In this document: piece after piece, positions 34,939-43,836 of the stretch
How positions within the stretch are numbered: position 1 is the stretch's first letter
Layout: the number at the start of each line of letters is the position of its first letter
Made by a program: the position numbers and the translations under genes
Notes under the pieces: generated by a model
Seen by the model: only the letters and a program-made list of their open reading frames with translations
What the model was told of the DNA's origin: nothing
Databases searched by the model: none
Assembly (NCBI GenBank): GCA_964245565.1
Contig: CAXTMY010000004.1
Span: 1-64,000, forward strand
DNA from: EB88 sp964245565
GTDB taxonomy: Bacteria; Acidobacteriota; Terriglobia; Terriglobales; Acidobacteriaceae
Direction: 5' to 3'
DNA: 64,000 nt

Positions 34939-37389
34939 ATGGCAAAGCTGAACCAGGAGCTGATGGACAAGATGCACGCCTACTGGTGTGCGGCGAACTA
35001 CCTCACGGTCGGGCAGATCTACCTGCAGGCGAACCCGCTGCTGGAGCGGCCTCTGACGCCGGCGGACATCAAGCCGCGGCTGCTCGGGCACTGGGGCACG
35101 ACGACCGGGCTGAACTTCATCTACACCCACCTGAACCGCATCATTTGCGAGCACGAAGTAGACATGATGTTCATCATGGGTCCGGGCCATGGCGGCCCGG
35201 GGTTTGTGGCGCAGACGTATCTGGAAGGTACCTACACCGAAATTTACCCCAACATTGAGCAGAGCAAGGACGGACTGAAGCGGTTGTTCCGGCAGTTTTC
35301 CTGGCCCTACGGGATTCCTTCCCACGCGGCGCCGGAAACGCCGGGCTCCATTCACGAGGGTGGGGAGCTGGGCTATTCGCTGCTGCACGCCTACGGCGCG
35401 GCGTTCGACAACCCGGACCTGATCGTGGCGTGCGTGGTCGGCGATGGCGAGGCAGAGACCGGGCCGGCGGCAACCAGCTGGCACTCCAACAAATTTCTGA
35501 ATGCGAAGACCGATGGCGCCGTCCTGCCGATTCTGCACCTGAACGGGTTCAAAATCGCGAACCCGACGGTGCTGGCGCGCATCCCCGAGGAAGAACTGCT
35601 CACTCTGTTCCGAGGCTACGGCTACGATCCGGTAATTGTGGCTGGCCATGAGCCGATGGTGATGCACGGCAAAATGGCGGAGGCGCTGGACAATGCTTAT
35701 GCGGGGATTCGGGCGATTCAGCAGAAGGTGCGCTCGGGCGAGGTGAGCCCGGGTGACGTGATGGATCGCCCAAGATGGCCGATGATCATTCTTCGGACGC
35801 CGAAGGGATGGACGGGGCCGAAGGAAGTGGACGGCAAGCAGATTGAAGGCACATGGCGGGCGCACCAGGTGCCGCTTGAGAGTGTGCGGAGCAACCCGGA
35901 CCACCTGCGTCTGCTGGAAGAGTGGATGCGCTCGTACAAACCAGAGGAGCTGTTCGACGAGGAAGGCCACTTCCGGAAGAAGTATGCCGACATCGCGCCT
36001 AAAGGAAAGCTGCGCATGGGCATGAGCCGCCATGCAAACGGCGGCCTGCTGATGGAACAGCTGGAGATGCCTCCGTTTGAGAAGTACGGCGTGGCGATCG
36101 AAGCTCCGGGAGCGACCGAGGCTGAGGCGACACGGGTGCTGGGCGTCTTTCTGCGCGATGTGATGAAGGCCAATCTGAAGAGCCGCAATTTCCGGGTTTT
36201 CGGTCCGGATGAGACGGCCTCGAACCGTCTGGAGGCGCTGTATGAGGCCTCGCCGAAGCGCTGGGACGCGAGATACGAAGAGGTGGATGAAAACCTCAGC
36301 CTGGACGGCCGCGTGATGGAAGTGCTCAGCGAGCACATGTGCGAGGGGTGGCTCGAGGGCTACCTGCTGACCGGCCGTCACGGGTTTTTCTCCTGCTACG
36401 AAGCGTTCATCCACATCATCGACTCCATGTTCAACCAGCATGCGAAGTGGCTGAAGGTTTCGCGGCAGCTGGCCTGGCGCAAACCGATCGCCTCGCTCAA
36501 CTACCTGCTGACCTCGCATGTATGGCGGCAGGACCATAACGGCTTTTCGCACCAGGACCCGGGCTTTATCGATCACGTGGCAGAGAAGAAGGCCGAGGTC
36601 GTACGAATTTACCTGGCTCCGGATGTGAACTGCCTGCTGTCGGTAGCGAACCACTGCTTGCGCAGCCGCGACTATGTCAACCTGATCATCGCGGGCAAGC
36701 AGCCTGCACCGGTGTGGCTTAACATGCAGGACGCCGTGCGCCATTGCACCGCGGGGCTCGGAGTCTGGGCATGGGCGAGCAGCGACGGCAGCGACGGGCC
36801 AGACGGCGCCGGCACGCCGGGCGAGGAGTGCGACGTGGTCATGGCCTGTGCCGGAGACGTGCCGACGCTCGAAACCATGGCGGCTGTTTCGATCCTGCGC
36901 GATCGCTTTCCGGACCTGAAGGTGCGAGTGGTCAATGTGGTTGATTTATTCACGCTGCAGCGGCCGAGCGAGCACCCGCACGGCATTCCGGACGACGAGT
37001 TCGACCGGCTGTTTACAACCGATAAGCCTGTAATCTTCAACTTCCACGGCTACCCTGCGCTCATCCACTCCCTCGTAAACGGCCGGGCGAACGAGCACAA
37101 CTTCCACGTCCACGGGTTTCGCGATGAAGGCACCACGACCAGCCCGTTCGACATGTGCGTGCTGAACCACATCGACCGGTTCACGCTGGTGCTGGATGCG
37201 GTCCGCAGAACGCCCAAGCTGGCCGGGCACGTGGCGGAAGCCGAGCAGATCCACTCAGAAAAGATCCAGGAGCACAAGCTCTATGTTTCCGAGCACGGCG
37301 AGGACATGCCGGAGGTGCGCGACTGGGTCTGGGGCCAACGTAAGAAGTCGGGGGCTGCGGATGAGGAAACCGGGGGAGATAACCAGTGA
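34939..37389 (+). CDS. xfp: Phosphoketolase
   Basis: 816 residues, full length for the Xfp/Xpk family, which is TPP-dependent and splits xylulose-5-P or fructose-6-P with phosphate to acetyl-P. The TPP region contains MGPGHGGPG near 79 and GDGEAETGPAATSWHSN near 168; the phosphoketolase-typical ALDNAYAGIRAIQQ and the C-terminal DFFNHGYP-like NFHGYPALIHSL segment are present. AGGAGA is 6-7 bases before the start. It overlaps acetate kinase by 4 bases, so the pair should form an ATP-yielding shunt from sugar phosphate to acetate. Whether it prefers X5P or F6P cannot be read. Confidence 0.96.
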   Translation: MAKLNQELMDKMHAYWCAANYLTVGQIYLQANPLLERPLTPADIKPRLLGHWGTTTGLNFIYTHLNRIICEHEVDMMFIMGPGHGGPGFVAQTYLEGTYTEIYPNIEQSKDGLKRLFRQFSWPYGIPSHAAPETPGSIHEGGELGYSLLHAYGAAFDNPDLIVACVVGDGEAETGPAATSWHSNKFLNAKTDGAVLPILHLNGFKIANPTVLARIPEEELLTLFRGYGYDPVIVAGHEPMVMHGKMAEALDNAYAGIRAIQQKVRSGEVSPGDVMDRPRWPMIILRTPKGWTGPKEVDGKQIEGTWRAHQVPLESVRSNPDHLRLLEEWMRSYKPEELFDEEGHFRKKYADIAPKGKLRMGMSRHANGGLLMEQLEMPPFEKYGVAIEAPGATEAEATRVLGVFLRDVMKANLKSRNFRVFGPDETASNRLEALYEASPKRWDARYEEVDENLSLDGRVMEVLSEHMCEGWLEGYLLTGRHGFFSCYEAFIHIIDSMFNQHAKWLKVSRQLAWRKPIASLNYLLTSHVWRQDHNGFSHQDPGFIDHVAEKKAEVVRIYLAPDVNCLLSVANHCLRSRDYVNLIIAGKQPAPVWLNMQDAVRHCTAGLGVWAWASSDGSDGPDGAGTPGEECDVVMACAGDVPTLETMAAVSILRDRFPDLKVRVVNVVDLFTLQRPSEHPHGIPDDEFDRLFTTDKPVIFNFHGYPALIHSLVNGRANEHNFHVHGFRDEGTTTSPFDMCVLNHIDRFTLVLDAVRRTPKLAGHVAEAEQIHSEKIQEHKLYVSEHGEDMPEVRDWVWGQRKKSGAADEETGGDNQ

Positions 37390-38654
37390 GCGCGCTCCCG
37401 GCAAAGTCGATTCTTGTGCTCAATTCCGGATCTTCTTCGTTGAAGGCAGGGCTATTCGTTCGGGACGAACGGGCAAAGATCGCGGGGGAACGGGCCGTGG
37501 TGGTGGCTGAGGCCAGCGGGATCGGTAAAGCCGGCGGAAAGCTCTCCATGCACAACTCCGATGGCGAGGAGCTGGCGTCGGGTGAGCGGAAACTGGAGTC
37601 GCAGGACGACGCCCTGGCGGCGATTGCGGACGAACTGCACCGTTTGGACGCCAACTTCAAACCGCTTGGAATCGGACACCGCATCGTGCATGGAGGCCCA
37701 TCGCTGCGGGAGCACAGCTGCCTGACGCAAACCGTTCTCGACGGTTTGAAGGCTTCCCTGCACTATGCGCCGCTCCATCTGCCCGGCTCGCTTCGGCTGA
37801 TTGAGCAGAGCCGAAAGCTCTACGCGGGCGTGGCGCAGGCGGTTTGCTTCGATACGGCGTTTCATCAGACCATGCCCGAACTTGCAAAACGACTGCCGGT
37901 GCCGGCGCGGTTTGTCCAGGAGGGTGTACGGCGATACGGCTTTCACGGGCTTTCCTACGAGTCGCTGCTCGCGCAGCTGCGCGCTGAGCAGAACCCGCTG
38001 CCGGAGCGGATTGTTCTGGCGCACCTGGGCAGCGGCTCAAGCCTGTGCGCGGTGCGCCATGGCGAGTCGATCGACACGACGATGGGCATGACCCCGTGCG
38101 GCGGCGTACCGATGGCAACGCGCACCGGGGACCTGGACCCTGGGGTACTGCTCTTTTTGGCGCGCAGCCAGGGATTATCGCTCGACGAGCTGGAGCAGAC
38201 CGTGAATCATGAGTCCGGCCTTGCGGCGGTTGCGGAAGACAGCGGCGACATGCAGGAGATTGTGGAGCTGATGCAGCGGGCTGCCGAACCATCAAGCGAT
38301 GAACCTGCCGGGCAGCGACGCCTGCGAGCGCATGCGGAGCTTGCCTTTGACATGTATACGACGGCGGTCGCGAAAGCAGTGTCGGCTCTTACGGTCGCAC
38401 TGCACGGGCTGGACCTGCTTGTTTTCGCAGGGGGCATCGGCGAGCATAGTGTTGAAGTACGCGCCGCCGTCCTCGACAAACTCAAACCATTTGGCGTTAC
38501 CTATAGCCAAGCTGCGAACGAGCGTCATGCTGAGCATCTTGAAAGCGAGCCGAGTGTGCTTCCGATCCGCATCCTGAAGGCTGAGGAGGACCTGGTGATC
38601 GCCGGGCATACGAGGCGTTTGATCGGCCACCCGGCCTGCCGCGCTCTTTCGTAA
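37386..38654 (+). CDS. ackA: Acetate kinase
   Basis: 422 residues. It transfers the phosphate of acetyl-P to ADP, completing the phosphoketolase shunt. ASKHA-fold landmarks: N-terminal ILVLNSGSSSLKAGLF, GIGHRIVHGG near 98, HLGSGSSLCAVRHGESIDTT with GMTPCGGVPMATRTGDLDPG, and C-terminal FAGGIGEHSVEVR. The GTG start lies inside the xfp stop (GTGA overlap), a sign of translational coupling. It is slightly divergent from textbook AckA at the HLG(N/S)G motif, in keeping with phosphoketolase-linked copies. Confidence 0.94.
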   Translation: MSALPAKSILVLNSGSSSLKAGLFVRDERAKIAGERAVVVAEASGIGKAGGKLSMHNSDGEELASGERKLESQDDALAAIADELHRLDANFKPLGIGHRIVHGGPSLREHSCLTQTVLDGLKASLHYAPLHLPGSLRLIEQSRKLYAGVAQAVCFDTAFHQTMPELAKRLPVPARFVQEGVRRYGFHGLSYESLLAQLRAEQNPLPERIVLAHLGSGSSLCAVRHGESIDTTMGMTPCGGVPMATRTGDLDPGVLLFLARSQGLSLDELEQTVNHESGLAAVAEDSGDMQEIVELMQRAAEPSSDEPAGQRRLRAHAELAFDMYTTAVAKAVSALTVALHGLDLLVFAGGIGEHSVEVRAAVLDKLKPFGVTYSQAANERHAEHLESEPSVLPIRILKAEEDLVIAGHTRRLIGHPACRALS

Positions 38655-38780
38655 CGCCCGGCAGCGGGATTCGCCGTCGCGCGCGAGCGAAATCAGCGCG
38701 CCGACCCGTATGCTGGAAGTGCCGAACAGGACTCTCAGCAACCCGTACTTTTAAGAAAGCAAGGAGTGGACAGGGTTCCG

Positions 38781-39986
38781 ATGCGTTTTCTGCACGTCAT
38801 ACACGATCTTTCGCCGGCCGGCGGAGGCCCCCCGGAACATCTTCTCCAACTTTCCCACGCGTATCGCGCAGTAGATGTGCAGATGGAGGTGCTTTCGCTC
38901 GATTCGCCTGAGGCTGCCTATCTGAGCCGCTATCCTTTTCAAATTCATGCAGTTGGCCCTGCTTCTTCATCCTTTGGGTATAGCTTAAAAGCGCGGGATT
39001 TCCTGAAGCGGCACGTCAGCGAATACGACGCGCTGGTTGTGGACGGGTTGTGGCTGTATCCGGGCCAGGTGGTACGGTCGGCCGCGCTGGCTGCGCATGT
39101 TCCTTACCTGGTGTTTCCGCATGGCATGCTCGATCCCTGGTTCCGGCGTCGCTATCCTTTGAAGCACATCAAGAAACAGGCTTTCTGGCTGCTGGTCCAG
39201 TACCGCGTGCTGCGCGATGCGACCCGGGTCATTTTTACGACGGAAACGGAGCGGGATCTCGCGCGCGGTACATTCGCTCCGCATACGTGGCGTAGTGCTG
39301 TGATTCCGCTCGGCACGGCTCGGCCTGCGGGTGACCCGGACGTTCTGCGCCAAGCGTTCCTCAAGATCTGTCCCAGGACCAAGGGGCGGCGGTTTCTTCT
39401 TTTTCTGAGCCGCATTCACGAGAAAAAGGGTTGCGATCTGCTGGTAAAGGCATTCTGTTCAGTCGCGGCCCAGCATCCTGAGCTGGACCTGGTGATGGCA
39501 GGGCCTGATCCGGACGGCCTGCGTCCGGCACTGGAAGCGATTGCGACAGATTCGGGGTTTGCGGAGCGGGTGCACTGGCCGGGCATGCTGGAAGGCGAGG
39601 CGAAGTGGGGTGCATTCTTCGCCGCTGAGGCGTTCGTGCTGCCTTCGCATCAGGAGAACTTCGGTATCGCCGTTGCCGAAGCGATCGCCTGCCGGCTTCC
39701 CGTGCTGATCTCAAATAAGATCAACATCTGGAACTATATCGCCGAAGACCGGACGGGACTGGTGGAAGACGATACGGCGGCCGGGACCCTGCGGCTGCTT
39801 CAGCGATGGCTTGCACTATCGGCGGCGGAGCGAACGGCAATGATCGCGCGAACCGATGCATCGTTTGAAAAACGGTTCTCTATGCGGAGTTGTGCTGCAA
39901 GCATCCGCTCTCTCGTTGAACACGAACAGGCGCACACTCCCGAAACCCGCAGCGAAGGCTCAAAGCGTTCGGTCGAGACCTTGTAG
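38781..39986 (+). CDS. GT4-family glycosyltransferase
   Basis: 401 residues from the ATG at 38781; a GTG at 38766 is possible but sits directly on the AAGGA. The N-terminal MRFLHVIHDLSPAGGGPPEH is the acceptor-side Rossmann start of GT-B enzymes. The donor-side motifs are FLSRIHEKKGCDLLVKAF near 206 and VLPSHQENFGIAVAEAIACR near 285, the EX7E element. It probably moves an activated sugar onto an envelope polysaccharide or lipid; the substrate is unknown. It is separated from ackA by 126 bases and may have its own promoter. Confidence 0.88.
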   Translation: MRFLHVIHDLSPAGGGPPEHLLQLSHAYRAVDVQMEVLSLDSPEAAYLSRYPFQIHAVGPASSSFGYSLKARDFLKRHVSEYDALVVDGLWLYPGQVVRSAALAAHVPYLVFPHGMLDPWFRRRYPLKHIKKQAFWLLVQYRVLRDATRVIFTTETERDLARGTFAPHTWRSAVIPLGTARPAGDPDVLRQAFLKICPRTKGRRFLLFLSRIHEKKGCDLLVKAFCSVAAQHPELDLVMAGPDPDGLRPALEAIATDSGFAERVHWPGMLEGEAKWGAFFAAEAFVLPSHQENFGIAVAEAIACRLPVLISNKINIWNYIAEDRTGLVEDDTAAGTLRLLQRWLALSAAERTAMIARTDASFEKRFSMRSCAASIRSLVEHEQAHTPETRSEGSKRSVETL

Positions 39987-39988
39987 CG

Positions 39989-40008
39989 CCACAGCACCGT
40001 AGCTGTGG
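39989..40008 (+). terminator. Terminator after the GT4 gene
   Basis: A perfect 7-bp stem CCACAGC/GCTGTGG with loop ACCGTA starts 3 bases after the stop and is followed by TCTTT. Confidence 0.5.
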
Positions 40009-40046
40009 TCTTTACGCTGGAGAACAAAGCGCCTCCCGAACCGGTA

Positions 40047-40355
40047 TCAGCGGGCGATTGCTGTCCAGAGCTCGTAGGCGACGAAGCAGGCAACACCGAG
40101 CGCCATATTGAACAACAGTGCGGCCCGCAAGCCGAGAAACAGACCTGGCATCTCGAGGCTCGGTGCCGTGTCCCCGGCGAGGCTGCCAACAGGGGCAGCA
40201 TCCGGCGCTTGCCTGAGCAACGTGTCCAGATTCCCGTGTCGGCTCGCAGCGGAACCGGAGACGTGAGGTTTGACTTTGGGAGCGGCTGCGGGCAGCAGGG
40301 AGGTTTGTGGATGCGAACTGGAGGAGCGAGGCCGGGGCACAGAAGCGGTTTGCAT
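40047..40355 (-). CDS. Small C-tail membrane protein, hypothetical
   Basis: 102 residues, with AGAGGA 8 bases before the ATG at 40355. The N-terminal 65 residues are Ser/Pro/Ala-rich and look unstructured; residues about 72-97 form one hydrophobic helix (LRAALLFNMALGVACFVAYE) near the end. It lies opposite nuoA with 253 bases between starts. I recognise no family; the good ribosome site and tail-anchor shape support a real gene. Confidence 0.55.
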   Translation of the reverse strand: MQTASVPRPRSSSSHPQTSLLPAAAPKVKPHVSGSAASRHGNLDTLLRQAPDAAPVGSLAGDTAPSLEMPGLFLGLRAALLFNMALGVACFVAYELWTAIAR

Positions 40356-40608
40356 GATCTTTTCCTCTCGACACTCACCCTATCGGCGGCCGGGCCCGTG
40401 AACGTGAGGATTCTCGTAAAGGAAAGTTCTGCTTGCCCGATTCGGGACAAAGGCCGGCAGCTGTTCTACTTCGACACAAGCCGCGCAGCCTGGCCGGGGG
40501 GCGCACAGCGCCCGCTCAATGCCGGCCACACCCTCCCTGCCCTTTTCTTGACGCACCGGGAGCACCCCTCTAGATTGAAGAGAGACCGCCAGCAAAGGTG
40601 AACACTTC

Positions 40609-41019
40609 GTGTCGACTGCTCCGCACTACTTCTGGAACTATTTACCACTTCTGCTACAGATTCTGATCGCTGTCGGCATGGGCTGTTCCATGGCGACCAG
40701 CTCCTGGCTGATCGGCAGACACCGGGCCAGCAAAGCCAAGCTGGCGGCCTACGAATGCGGCATCCCGGCTGAAGGCGACGCGCGAGGCCGCTTTTCTGTC
40801 CGTTTTTACATGGTCGCGATGCTGTTCATCCTGTTTGACGTGGAGGCCGTCTTCATGCTCCCGTGGGCGGTCATCTACCGCCGGCTGCCGCACATTACGG
40901 GCTCGCGCCTGTTCGGCTTCTGGGAGATCCTGGTATATCTCGGCTTCGTCATGGTGGGCTTCTTCTATATCTGGAAAAAGGGGATCCTGGAGTGGTCCTC
41001 AGACAAGGCAGATCTGTAG
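40609..41019 (+). CDS. nuoA: NADH-quinone oxidoreductase subunit A
   Basis: 136 residues, three membrane helices. The family motif YECGIPAEGDARGRFSVRFY is present between helices 1 and 2, and FILFDVEAVFMLPWAV in helix 2 carries the conserved acidic pair. NuoA sits at the hinge of the membrane arm near the quinone site of complex I. The GTG start has AAGGTGA about 8 bases upstream. It opens the nuo operon and is followed by nuoC instead of the usual nuoB. Confidence 0.94.
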   Translation: MSTAPHYFWNYLPLLLQILIAVGMGCSMATSSWLIGRHRASKAKLAAYECGIPAEGDARGRFSVRFYMVAMLFILFDVEAVFMLPWAVIYRRLPHITGSRLFGFWEILVYLGFVMVGFFYIWKKGILEWSSDKADL

Positions 41020-41021
41020 AG

Positions 41022-41504
41022 ATGGCGACTGTTCTGCTGGACAAGGAAGGCGTACTCGCTGAAATGGCGGAGAATCGAGCTGTTTCTTCGCTGCGGGCCC
41101 TGGTTGCGGACGCAAAGTTCGATCGCGGAGAGCTGACCATTACGGTAGCGCCCGAAAACATTCGGCAGGCCGCGCAGACCGTGCAGGCGGCCGGCTATAA
41201 CTTTCTTGAGGATGTCACGGCGGTCGACTGGCTTCCGGCGGAACCGCGCTACCAGGTGACCTACCACATCCTCTCCTACACGCTCAAGGAGCGGGTGCGG
41301 CTACGGATCTACGTCGATTCCATCGCTGGCGGGGCGGATTCGATCGTTCCGATATGGCCTTCGGCTGATTATTATGAACGCGAGGTCTTTGACCTGTTCG
41401 GTATCCGCTTTCACGGTCATCCGAATATGCGCCGCATCATGATGCCGGACGAGTTTGAAGGCCACCCGCTGCGCAAGGACTTCCCGGTGGAGGGATATCG
41501 CTGA
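41022..41504 (+). CDS. nuoC: NADH-quinone oxidoreductase subunit C
   Basis: 160 residues, the separate (unfused) 30-kDa subunit of the hydrophilic arm. The signature is ADYYEREVFDLFGIRFHGHP then RRIMMPDEFEGHPLRKDFPV, ending almost at the stop, as in the family. It starts 2 bases after the nuoA stop; its stop overlaps the nuoD start (TGATG). Confidence 0.95.
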   Translation: MATVLLDKEGVLAEMAENRAVSSLRALVADAKFDRGELTITVAPENIRQAAQTVQAAGYNFLEDVTAVDWLPAEPRYQVTYHILSYTLKERVRLRIYVDSIAGGADSIVPIWPSADYYEREVFDLFGIRFHGHPNMRRIMMPDEFEGHPLRKDFPVEGYR

Positions 41505-42727
41505 TGAGCCAGTTTACTGAAACCTCTTCCCTGCTCCAGGCTCGGCCCGAGGATCCGTCCAAAGATCGAACAATGATCCTCAACATGGGCCCGCAGCACC
41601 CGTCTACGCACGGTGTGCTCCGGCTGGTGGTCGAGATCGACGGCGAGACAGTGCTAAAGGTCGTTCCTGACATCGGATATCTGCACACCGGCATTGAGAA
41701 GACCTGCGAGGCGAAGTTTTACCAACAGGTGGTCCCGCTCACCGACCGCATCGATTACCTGTCCCCCATGAGCAACAATCTCTGCTACTGCCTGGCTGTC
41801 GAGAAGCTGCTGCAGATTGACATTCCCGAGCGGGCGCAGTGGTTGCGAGTCATGCTGAACGAGCTGACCCGGTTGAATTCGCATCTGGTGTGGCTGGGTA
41901 CGCATGCCATGGATATCGGCGCGTTGACGGTGTTCCTTTACACCTTTCGCGAGCGCGAAGATGTTCTGCGCCTGTTCGAGCATGTCGCCGGCCAGCGCAT
42001 GATGACGTCCTATTTCCGCATCGGCGGGGTCTCGCTGGAGCCGCCGCTAGATTTTTTCGCGCGCGTGCAGAGCTTTATTAAGCGCATGCCGTCAAAGATT
42101 GACGAGTACCAGAACCTGCTGACCGGCAACCCCATCTGGGTTGACCGGCTCAAGGGCGTCGGCTATTTGAGCGCCGCGGATGCGATTGCGCTCGGCGTGA
42201 CTGGACCGCCGCTGCGTGCCTCCGGCGTCGACTGGGATTTGCGGCGGGACATGCCGTATACGGGCTATGAGAAGTTCCAGTTCAAGGTGCCGATCTCGAA
42301 CGACTGCGATGTGTGGGCGCGGTATGTGATTCGCCTCGAAGAGATGCGCGAGTCGGTCAAGATCATCCAGCAGGCGCTGGACGGGATTCCAGAAGGCCCG
42401 GTCACCGCTGACGCGCCCAAGGTGGTTTTGCCGGATCGCGAGAAGATGAAGACCGAAATGGAGTCGCTCATCTATCACTTCAAGATCGTGACCGAGGGTT
42501 TCCAGGTACCGGCCGGCGAGGTGTACCAAGCCATCGAGTCGCCGCGCGGCGAGATGGGGTACTACGTTGTTTCGGATGGGACAGCCAAGCCCTACCGCGT
42601 GCATATGCGGAACCCGTCGTTCGCGACGCTGCAGGCGCTCGATACGATGTGCCGGGGACGACTGCTGGCCGATGTGGTTGCGGTGATCGGCTCGATTGAC
42701 ATCGTGCTGGGCGAAATTGATCGCTGA
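41504..42727 (+). CDS. nuoD: NADH-quinone oxidoreductase subunit D
   Basis: 407 residues, the 49-kDa subunit that forms the quinone site with NuoB. MGPQHPSTHGVLRLVVEIDG near 30-49 has the conserved quinone-site His pair, and GYLHTGIEKTCE and YVVSDGTAKPYRVHMRNPSF are typical. It ends in DIVLGEIDR, the usual terminus. It overlaps nuoC by one base and is followed at once by a small extra gene. Confidence 0.97.
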   Translation: MSQFTETSSLLQARPEDPSKDRTMILNMGPQHPSTHGVLRLVVEIDGETVLKVVPDIGYLHTGIEKTCEAKFYQQVVPLTDRIDYLSPMSNNLCYCLAVEKLLQIDIPERAQWLRVMLNELTRLNSHLVWLGTHAMDIGALTVFLYTFREREDVLRLFEHVAGQRMMTSYFRIGGVSLEPPLDFFARVQSFIKRMPSKIDEYQNLLTGNPIWVDRLKGVGYLSAADAIALGVTGPPLRASGVDWDLRRDMPYTGYEKFQFKVPISNDCDVWARYVIRLEEMRESVKIIQQALDGIPEGPVTADAPKVVLPDREKMKTEMESLIYHFKIVTEGFQVPAGEVYQAIESPRGEMGYYVVSDGTAKPYRVHMRNPSFATLQALDTMCRGRLLADVVAVIGSIDIVLGEIDR

Positions 42728-42728
42728 C

Positions 42729-43079
42729 ATGACAGACGAAGCAGCACGGGAGGAGCTCTGGGTCTCCTTCCGTTCGCTGCTACGCGCCTACCTGGCAGCG
42801 GCAACCCTTGGCACGGATGTTCCCGAAGTCCTGCTGCATACTCTGCCGCGCTCGGAGGTGCAAGTCGTAGGCCCGCGGCACACCGTTACCCTTCAGTTCC
42901 AGACGCACTCCGGTGAAGGATACTGGGCCATTGCAGGGCAGCCTGAGACGAACAGCTCTGTTCTGGATGAAGGCGCGTTTCGCCTCCACCTGGACGGCCA
43001 GATGGAATGGAGCGGCAAGCCGGGACGGCTGGAGATGGATGCGGTCGCCGAAGCATTGGCTACACTGGTAATCAGTTAA
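42729..43079 (+). CDS. Small protein inside the nuo operon, unknown
   Basis: 116 residues, starting 1 base after the nuoD stop. Predicted soluble; a mixed beta-rich core (VVGPRHTVTLQFQTHSGEGY, AFRLHLDGQMEWSGK) lies between two helical ends. No Cys, metal or redox motif is seen and I recognise no family. Its tight spacing points to cotranslation with complex I genes, so an assembly or accessory role is possible, but this is inference. Confidence 0.7.
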   Translation: MTDEAAREELWVSFRSLLRAYLAAATLGTDVPEVLLHTLPRSEVQVVGPRHTVTLQFQTHSGEGYWAIAGQPETNSSVLDEGAFRLHLDGQMEWSGKPGRLEMDAVAEALATLVIS

Positions 43080-43092
43080 GTAAGGAGAGCGG

Positions 43093-43261
43093 ATGGGAGC
43101 GGTCGAGGAAACAGGCAAGCTGATCCAGGACGCACAACAGCTGTGTGAGATTGAAGTCCGCATTGAAGCGCTTGAGCATGCGCGGTGCCCAGATACTGCA
43201 TGCTTCGCTTGAGAAACGTATTGTAAATCTCGAGACGCAACTAAAAGCAAAACCAAGCTAA
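43093..43261 (+). pseudogene. Frameshifted small helical gene, paralogue of 45253-45558
   Basis: AAGGAG at 43082 precedes ATG 43093 by 5 bases. The first frame gives MGAVEETGKLIQDAQQLCEI and EVRIEALEHA, then stops early at 43212. A second frame continues ILHASLEKRIVNLETQLKAK to TAA at 43261. The opening MGAVEET.K.IQD is the same as in the intact small gene at 45253. It is either a decayed duplicate or a 39-residue peptide. Confidence 0.55.
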
Positions 43262-43270
43262 GCAGACAGG

Positions 43271-43789
43271 ATGGGCCTCGACGACATGAGCACGCAAACG
43301 ACAATCTTCTCGCCTGAACTCGCCGCACGGCTGGACCGGCTGGTCACCATCTATCCGGTCAAGCGCTCCGCGCTCATCCCCATGCTGCTGTATGCGCAGG
43401 ACGAGATCGGCTACTGTTCGGAGGCGGTCATCCAGGAAGCTGCCGCGCGCGTCGGCGTGACGGAGCTCGATGTCCGCAACGTGCTGTCGTACTACTCCAT
43501 GCTCCGCACCAGGCCGGCCGGCAAGTTCAATATCCAGGTGTGCACCAACATTTCCTGCATGCTCCGAGGCGGGTACGAAATCCTTGAGCACTGCCAGAAG
43601 AAGCTTGGCATCCACGAAAATAAGGGCGTTACCCCGGACGGTTTATTTTCAGTCGAAGAGGTCGAGTGCATCGGGGCCTGCTGCTGGGCGCCGGCCGTGC
43701 AGGTGAACTACGACTATCTGGAAGACGTGACGCCCGCGAGCATGGACGCAGCCATCGCAGCCTACACCGCGCAGGCGCGACCCCAGTAA
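43271..43789 (+). CDS. nuoE: NADH-quinone oxidoreductase subunit E
   Basis: 172 residues from the first ATG; a second in-frame ATG at 43286 is also possible. The thioredoxin-like 2Fe-2S domain has its four Cys in CTNISCMLRGG and CIGACCWAPAVQV. The N-terminal helical domain (LDRLVTIYPVKRSALIPMLL) is normal. It works with NuoF in NADH oxidation. Confidence 0.95.
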   Translation: MGLDDMSTQTTIFSPELAARLDRLVTIYPVKRSALIPMLLYAQDEIGYCSEAVIQEAAARVGVTELDVRNVLSYYSMLRTRPAGKFNIQVCTNISCMLRGGYEILEHCQKKLGIHENKGVTPDGLFSVEEVECIGACCWAPAVQVNYDYLEDVTPASMDAAIAAYTAQARPQ

Positions 43790-43836
43790 AGCAGCAGGCA
43801 GTCCCCGCAACGCGCATCACCAGTATTGGAGGCTCC

